Source of the DNA: Clostridiales bacterium
Lineage (GTDB): Bacteria; Bacillota; Clostridia; Oscillospirales; QAMX01
Length of the DNA stretch: 9,090 nt
Direction: 5' to 3'
NCBI GenBank assembly: GCA_012514045.1
Contig: JAAZBA010000329.1
Span: forward strand, 1 to 9,090
Shown here piece after piece: positions 5,806-9,090 of this stretch; the stretch's first letter is position 1; every line of letters starts with the position of its first letter. The position numbers and the translations under genes were made by a program. The notes under the pieces were generated by a model, which saw only the letters and a list, made by a program, of their open reading frames with translations, had not been told where the DNA came from and searched no databases.

Positions 5806-7053
5806 ATGGGCGAAAGAATTATAAAAATCGGTATTTTCGGCTGCGGGCGTGGCGCATCCTTTGCGGGAGCGTCCAATCAGCACATCGGTGTTGAGGTTGT
5901 GGCGCTTTGTGATAAGAACGTGGAGAAGATGAACAAGCTCAACGAGCGGCTCAACGTTGCCACCTACACGGATTTCGATGCCTTTATAAAACATGACGGC
6001 ATGGACGCGGTCGTGCTTACAAACTATTTCCACGAGCACGCTCCTTACGCCATCAAATCTCTTCACGCGGGCAAGCATGTGCTTAGCGAGTGTGTCTGTA
6101 ACGCTACTCTTAAGGAGGGTGTAGAGCTTTGTGAAGCCGTTGAGGAGACAGGACTAATATACATGCTGGCGGAGAACTATCCTTATACGAAATTCAACCA
6201 GGAATTCCGTAACCTCTATCAAAAAGGTGAAATCGGCGAGATTCTCTATGCCGAGGGCGAGTACAACCACTCCGCCACAAACGCTCCTCATGCGGGATAT
6301 CCTCTCTATGACGGTCCCGACCACTGGAGGTTTTGGAACACTCCCACCTCTTATTGTACCCATGCCATTGCTCCCCTCGTATACGTTACGGGGCAGATGC
6401 CGGTGCAGGTAAACACTCAGGTTGCCCGGCTTACTAGCAACACAGGCATGCGTGACAACGGCTTTATCATGGTCATGAAAACCACGAATGGCTCTATATT
6501 CCGTACCATGGGCGGTTTCCCCGGCCATAGCAATCACTACCGTTTCCACGGCACAAAGGGCGCTATGGAGATGACAAGAGGTCCCGGCTACTTCGGTCCC
6601 GAGCAGGTAAGGGTATGGCATGAAGACCTGAACGTACCTGATGGCCTACCTCTTGAGCGCACATACGTTCCGAACTGGCCGGAATACGCCGAGCTTGCCT
6701 CAAGAGCCGGCCACGGTGGCGGTGATTTCTGGCTCAACTACCACTTTGCCACCGCGATTCGCACCAATACCCAGCCTTTCCTCAATGTATATCAGGGTGT
6801 AGGTATCTCCTCCGTGGGTATCTTTGGCTGGATGAGCGCGCTGGAGAACGGCAAAACCTTCAGAATTCCCGATTTCTCAGACAAGGCTGAGCGTGAACAG
6901 TATAGGCACGACAATTACTCTCCCTACCCCACCAAGGAGGACAGTACCTGGATTCGAAACACCATTCGTCCCGACGCTACGGTTGAAATGGCGCGTGAAG
7001 CAGTGCTTGAACGCTGGGAGCAGCTTAAGGTAAGATATGGAATAAAGGACTAA
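5806..7053 (+). CDS. Gfo/Idh/MocA-family NAD(P)-dependent oxidoreductase or redox-type glycosidase
   Basis: A 415-residue cytoplasmic protein with an N-terminal Rossmann fold: IKIGIFGCGRGASF at about 6-19 carries the glycine-rich nucleotide loop, and VVALCD at 31-36 ends strand 2 with an acidic residue, which suggests NAD(H). The substrate domain follows, with AENYPYTKF at 122-130, HWRFWNTP at 173-180 and YCTHAIAPL at 183-191. The family EKP motif is replaced by Glu95-Cys96-Val97 (HVLSECVCNA), so the usual catalytic lysine is absent. That change and a T-H-x-x-x-P motif around His186 recall GH109-type glycosidases, which use bound NAD to break glycosidic bonds, though simple sugar dehydrogenases remain possible. 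It has a consensus promoter of its own and diverges from the sugar importer operon, so it may process an imported sugar. Sampled lines are about 50% GC against the low 40s in the importer genes. Confidence 0.88.
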   Translation: MGERIIKIGIFGCGRGASFAGASNQHIGVEVVALCDKNVEKMNKLNERLNVATYTDFDAFIKHDGMDAVVLTNYFHEHAPYAIKSLHAGKHVLSECVCNATLKEGVELCEAVEETGLIYMLAENYPYTKFNQEFRNLYQKGEIGEILYAEGEYNHSATNAPHAGYPLYDGPDHWRFWNTPTSYCTHAIAPLVYVTGQMPVQVNTQVARLTSNTGMRDNGFIMVMKTTNGSIFRTMGGFPGHSNHYRFHGTKGAMEMTRGPGYFGPEQVRVWHEDLNVPDGLPLERTYVPNWPEYAELASRAGHGGGDFWLNYHFATAIRTNTQPFLNVYQGVGISSVGIFGWMSALENGKTFRIPDFSDKAEREQYRHDNYSPYPTKEDSTWIRNTIRPDATVEMAREAVLERWEQLKVRYGIKD

Positions 7054-7063
7054 GACGATATAT

Positions 7064-7082
7064 AAACACCGCCGCGGTTTTT
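7064..7082 (+). terminator. Weak terminator after the Gfo/Idh gene
   Basis: ACCGC/GCGGT around 7068-7078 forms a small GC hairpin followed by five T residues, 15 bases past the stop codon. The loop geometry is tight, so it is weaker than the palindrome at 7145-7176, which may be the real stop for this transcript. Confidence 0.45.
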
Positions 7083-7144
7083 GATATGTCCCCTTGTCAA
7101 GTAGACAGACGAAATAATAGAAGAACTGATTGCATTATGGCTTC

Positions 7145-7176
7145 AATCCACTCCTGCTGCGCAGCAGGAGTGGATT
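7145..7176. terminator. Perfect 32-bp palindrome with T-tract (plus-strand terminator)
   Basis: AATCCACTCCTGCTGC at 7145-7160 is followed directly by its exact reverse complement at 7161-7176, and a T-run of six spans 7175-7180. In plus-strand RNA this is a very stable hairpin with a U-tail, placed 91 bases after the Gfo/Idh stop. It lies inside the IS remnant, between the broken end of the orfB homology and the IS end. Confidence 0.75.
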
Positions 7177-7179
7177 TTT

Positions 7180-7609
7180 TCACGCAACTTCGGTTACATC
7201 CGTTAGCCATTTCTCGTTCGGTGCAGCTGCCGTGAAATCTCGATTTAGTATGGTTTTCTGCCGTTACTTCCGGTGTAGACTTTATGTAATTGTATCTTGA
7301 TTTCCTGCACACGGACTTCAAATCAAGTATATACATTAAACGATAGTATTGCTTTTTGTTGTAGTGTACATTCTTTTCGCGATTTATCGTTATTGTCATC
7401 TGTCTGTAACCGAGAATGACGTCTCGTTCTTCGTAGTACTCTTTTATCCATTCAACAAGCTGTTCATTGACCTTTTGCCGTTCACTCGGTTCCTGTTTTA
7501 ACCATTTGTAATATCCGGAACGAGATATATGCAGCTTACAGTACAGACTCTTTATCGAATATTGGTCGACTTTGTTTAAATATTGGATTGCTATGTATTT
7601 ATCTTCCAA
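7180..7609 (-). pseudogene. IS3-family transposase OrfB, frameshifted and truncated
   Basis: From a TTG at 7609 the frame begins EDKYIAIQYLNKVDQYSIKS and carries the HTH_21 region (ISRSGYYKWLKQEPSERQ at about 28-45). The conserved ERDVILGYRQMTITINREKN follows at 61-80, then CRKSRYNYIKSTPEVTAEN up to residue 119. An extra C at 7252 shifts the frame; reading around it restores ILNRDFTAAAPNEKWLTDVTE, the start of the rve DDE domain with its first Asp. Homology stops at about 7189 and the frame ends at TGA 7180. The remaining two catalytic acidic residues (second D and E) are gone, so this cannot be an active transposase. IS150-type OrfB is normally about 280 residues and is made by frameshifting from OrfA. 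Confidence 0.85.
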
Positions 7610-7663
7610 CCTGCAGCCGCTTAACGATCGCCTCTCTCAACTCCCTTAGCTTTTTTAACAGAG

Positions 7664-7786
7664 CTATCTCCATTTCCTGATCTTTTCTGGATACCCCAAT
7701 TCTGTCATCACCCAGGTTATATGTGCGAGTTTTTCATATAGTTTGATTGCCATCAACTTTTCTTCTTCCGTATATCGTCTTCCCAT
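7664..7786 (-). pseudogene. IS3-family OrfA remnant
   Basis: ATG at 7786, with GGAAAGG upstream, starts MGRRYTEEEKLMAIKLYEKL and continues AHITWVMTELGYP, the usual start of an IS150-like OrfA helix-turn-helix. After 40 codons it stops at TAG 7664. From about 7680 another frame reads DQEMEIALLKKLRELREAIV, which matches the normal end of OrfA, so an internal deletion or shift removed the middle. Without its leucine-zipper link to OrfB it is not functional. Confidence 0.7.
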
Positions 7787-7893
7787 TTCTTTGACCTTTC
7801 CGGTCCAACTTTTTGTCCGCATCCCCGGCTGAACACATCATCTGACAGCGTAACCATCGAATCCACTTTGACAATCTGAGTGACGGGTAACAA

Positions 7894-7932
7894 TTATGCA
7901 GATTTCTCCTTCATTGGCTGATCTTGTTTCAC
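7894..7932 (-). pseudogene. First codons of a second ABC exporter gene, truncated
   Basis: GTG at 7932 overlaps the ancestral stop of the upstream exporter by four bases (GTGA), a common coupling in two-gene exporter operons. It reads VKQDQPMKEKSA and then TAA. The K-S-A ending resembles the start of Firmicute exporter half-transporters, where membrane helices follow. Here the DNA changes character at once and the IS3 remnant begins about 75 bases further on, so the gene body was lost. The stretch 7822-7893 shows nothing else I recognise. Confidence 0.45.
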
Positions 7933-8018
7933 TGAAACACTTCTGTCTGGGCACGAAACAGTTTGGCATACCCGCCATTTAGATTAATAAGTTTCTCATG
8001 ACTTCCGCTCTCGGTGAT

Positions 8019-9089
8019 CTAACCATTTTCCATATATAGAATCCTGTCACATATCACAGCAGAGGTTAATCGGTGCGACACAAACAAAATCGTTTTGTCC
8101 GCCAGTTGGTGGAGAATCATATCGTAGAATTGCTTTTCAAACACCACATCCATGGCGCTGGTTGGTTCGTCCATAATCAAAATGTCATGATCTTCATAAA
8201 GCACCCGGGACAAAGCTAAGCGCTGCAGCTGGCCACCTGAAAAAGATAAACCGTCATCCGTCAATTCCCTTGTTAAAGTATTTTTCATGCGTGGCAATAG
8301 CTCTTCTAATCCGACGCGAGCGGCCGACTGGCTTGCCTTTGTCTCGTTGGTTTGCAAATCCATAGATATATTTTTCTCCATGGTTGTGGCATAGATACCG
8401 AAATCCTGAAACAAGGTCGAAAAGGTCTGCCGATACTCATCGACAGATATGTTTTGGATAGGTACGCCATTGAAATAGATTCCGCCGCGTTGGCAATCGT
8501 AAAATCGGAGGAGCAACTTAATCAAGGTTGTCTTTCCCGATCCGTTTTGACCTACAATCGCAATCTTTTCCCCTTTCTGTATTGTTAAATCAATATTCTT
8601 GAGGGCAAAATCGCCGACCGGATAATAAAAGAGCACATTTTTCAGCTCCAATTTCTGGAAATTCAGATGTCCCGTCAGATTCTCCCGGTGAGTTTGCGAT
8701 TCTATTTTATTCTTCTGGAACTCTATGCGGCGATACCGTTCTATCAACTCTCCGTTCTGGAAGAAAACACCGATTTCTTCCGTAACAGTCTCCAATTTGA
8801 GCTGTAATTGATTGCATCCATTCAAGATGGCGACAAATTGTGACGCCATCAGAGTTCTCAGTATCAATATACGATACACCAAGTAAAGCGGCACCAAAAA
8901 GTCAATACAGACCGACGAACATATAATGGTTTCCAAGGCTGACAAAAGGCCGACTTTTCTGCCTTTTTTTTGAATAATGGAATCCTTGTGTTCATTTGCT
9001 TTATGATACTGTTTTAACATACCGTCTCGTATACCTGTCGTGCGGATATCCTTCGCATATTCGGGCAAATACAGGATACGATGCAGCAT
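8019..9089 (-). CDS. ABC exporter (fused permease-ATPase), C-terminal part; cut by right edge and shortened by an in-frame TAG
   Basis: This is the second half of an ABC half-exporter, whose N-terminal membrane part lies beyond the right edge; the Met at 9089 is internal. YLPEYAKDIRTTGI near the start is the conserved intracellular coupling segment, and residues about 45-80 are membrane helices. The ATPase domain starts at about 142. Walker A GQNGSGKT is at 180-187, Q-loop Gln228, signature FSGGQ at 283-287, Walker B ILIMDEPT at 303-310, D-loop SAMD at 311-314 and H-loop His339. The frame then stops at TAG 8019 after YMENG. In the same frame it continues ITESGSHEKLINLNGGYAKL to TGA 7929, the normal exporter C-terminus, so the TAG looks like a point mutation (probably AAG to TAG). 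All nucleotide-binding motifs are kept, so residual function is possible. Substrate unknown; drug or peptide export is typical of the family. Confidence 0.85.
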   Translation of the reverse strand: MLHRILYLPEYAKDIRTTGIRDGMLKQYHKANEHKDSIIQKKGRKVGLLSALETIICSSVCIDFLVPLYLVYRILILRTLMASQFVAILNGCNQLQLKLETVTEEIGVFFQNGELIERYRRIEFQKNKIESQTHRENLTGHLNFQKLELKNVLFYYPVGDFALKNIDLTIQKGEKIAIVGQNGSGKTTLIKLLLRFYDCQRGGIYFNGVPIQNISVDEYRQTFSTLFQDFGIYATTMEKNISMDLQTNETKASQSAARVGLEELLPRMKNTLTRELTDDGLSFSGGQLQRLALSRVLYEDHDILIMDEPTSAMDVVFEKQFYDMILHQLADKTILFVSHRLTSAVICDRILYMENG

Positions 9090-9090
9090 A

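Larger units (their letters stand above)
7087..7821 (-). mobile_element. Degenerate IS3-family (IS150-like) insertion sequence
   Basis: Remnants of orfA (7664-7786) and orfB (7180-7609) lie in order on the minus strand. The candidate ends are TGTCCCCTTGTCAAGTAGAC inward from 7087 and TGCGGACAAAAAGTTGGACC inward from 7821; they share an AAGT-x-GAC core and begin with TG, as IS3 ends do. The length is about 735 bases, against roughly 1.2-1.5 kb for intact members, because the catalytic part of orfB and part of orfA are missing. I see no direct target duplication at the two ends, so the edges may be altered. The element cannot move by itself. Confidence 0.7.

Noticed and set aside
6154..6621. 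Minus-strand open frame inside the Gfo/Idh gene
   Set aside because: It is an antisense shadow of a well-supported gene and has no family features.

Overview
The window looks like a chromosomal segment of a low-to-mid GC Firmicute, probably a gut Clostridia member of the Oscillospiraceae/Lachnospiraceae type. The reasons are LplB/YtcP-type sugar permeases, a lipoprotein solute-binding protein with a Lys/Glu-rich tether, strong AGG-type ribosome sites, sigma-A promoters close to consensus, and remnants of a DUF4368-type serine recombinase, a MarR regulator and an IS3 (IS150-like) element. No taxon can be named from this alone.

Left half, minus strand (4820 down to 1): a carbohydrate uptake operon read right to left. 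The order is an LplB-like permease (3867-4820), a YtcP/LplC-like permease (2943-3851), an extracellular solute-binding lipoprotein (822-2693), a strong hairpin (742-775), and then the N-terminal 225 codons of a membrane-anchored sensory regulator that runs off the left edge (1-675). A good promoter (-35 TTTACA, 17-bp spacer, extended -10 TAAAAT) lies 5' of the first permease. Just upstream of its -35 are four GCAAA motifs spaced 20, 18 and 20 bp. A 249-bp gap before the binding-protein gene holds a possible internal promoter and hairpins. No ATPase gene is present, as is usual for this class, whose permeases share an MsmX-type ATPase.

Middle (about 5044-5805): a debris field on the minus strand. 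It holds the C-terminal tail of a serine recombinase (5044-5325), a frameshifted C-terminal piece of a MarR-like regulator (5339-5525) and a strong bidirectional terminator (5529-5562). A consensus promoter (TTGACA-17-TATAAT) then drives the only intact plus-strand gene, a Gfo/Idh/MocA-family protein (5806-7053). That protein lacks the usual EKP lysine and has GH109-like features. Sampled lines suggest it is richer in GC than its neighbours.

Right part, minus strand: an internally deleted and frameshifted IS3-family element (about 7087-7821) containing a perfect 32-bp palindrome with a T-tract. Beyond it is the C-terminal half of an ABC exporter (8019-9090, cut by the window edge). Its reading frame meets a TAG stop just after the H-loop region, although coding similarity continues another 30 codons. 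The first codons of a second exporter gene overlap the old stop and then break off.

Working picture: an intact, regulated oligosaccharide uptake operon and a divergent Gfo/Idh enzyme that may act on the imported sugar, next to decayed mobile and exporter genes. I did not find a clear novel system. The most interesting leads are the phased GCAAA array, the non-canonical Gfo/Idh active site and the TAG inside the exporter ATPase.
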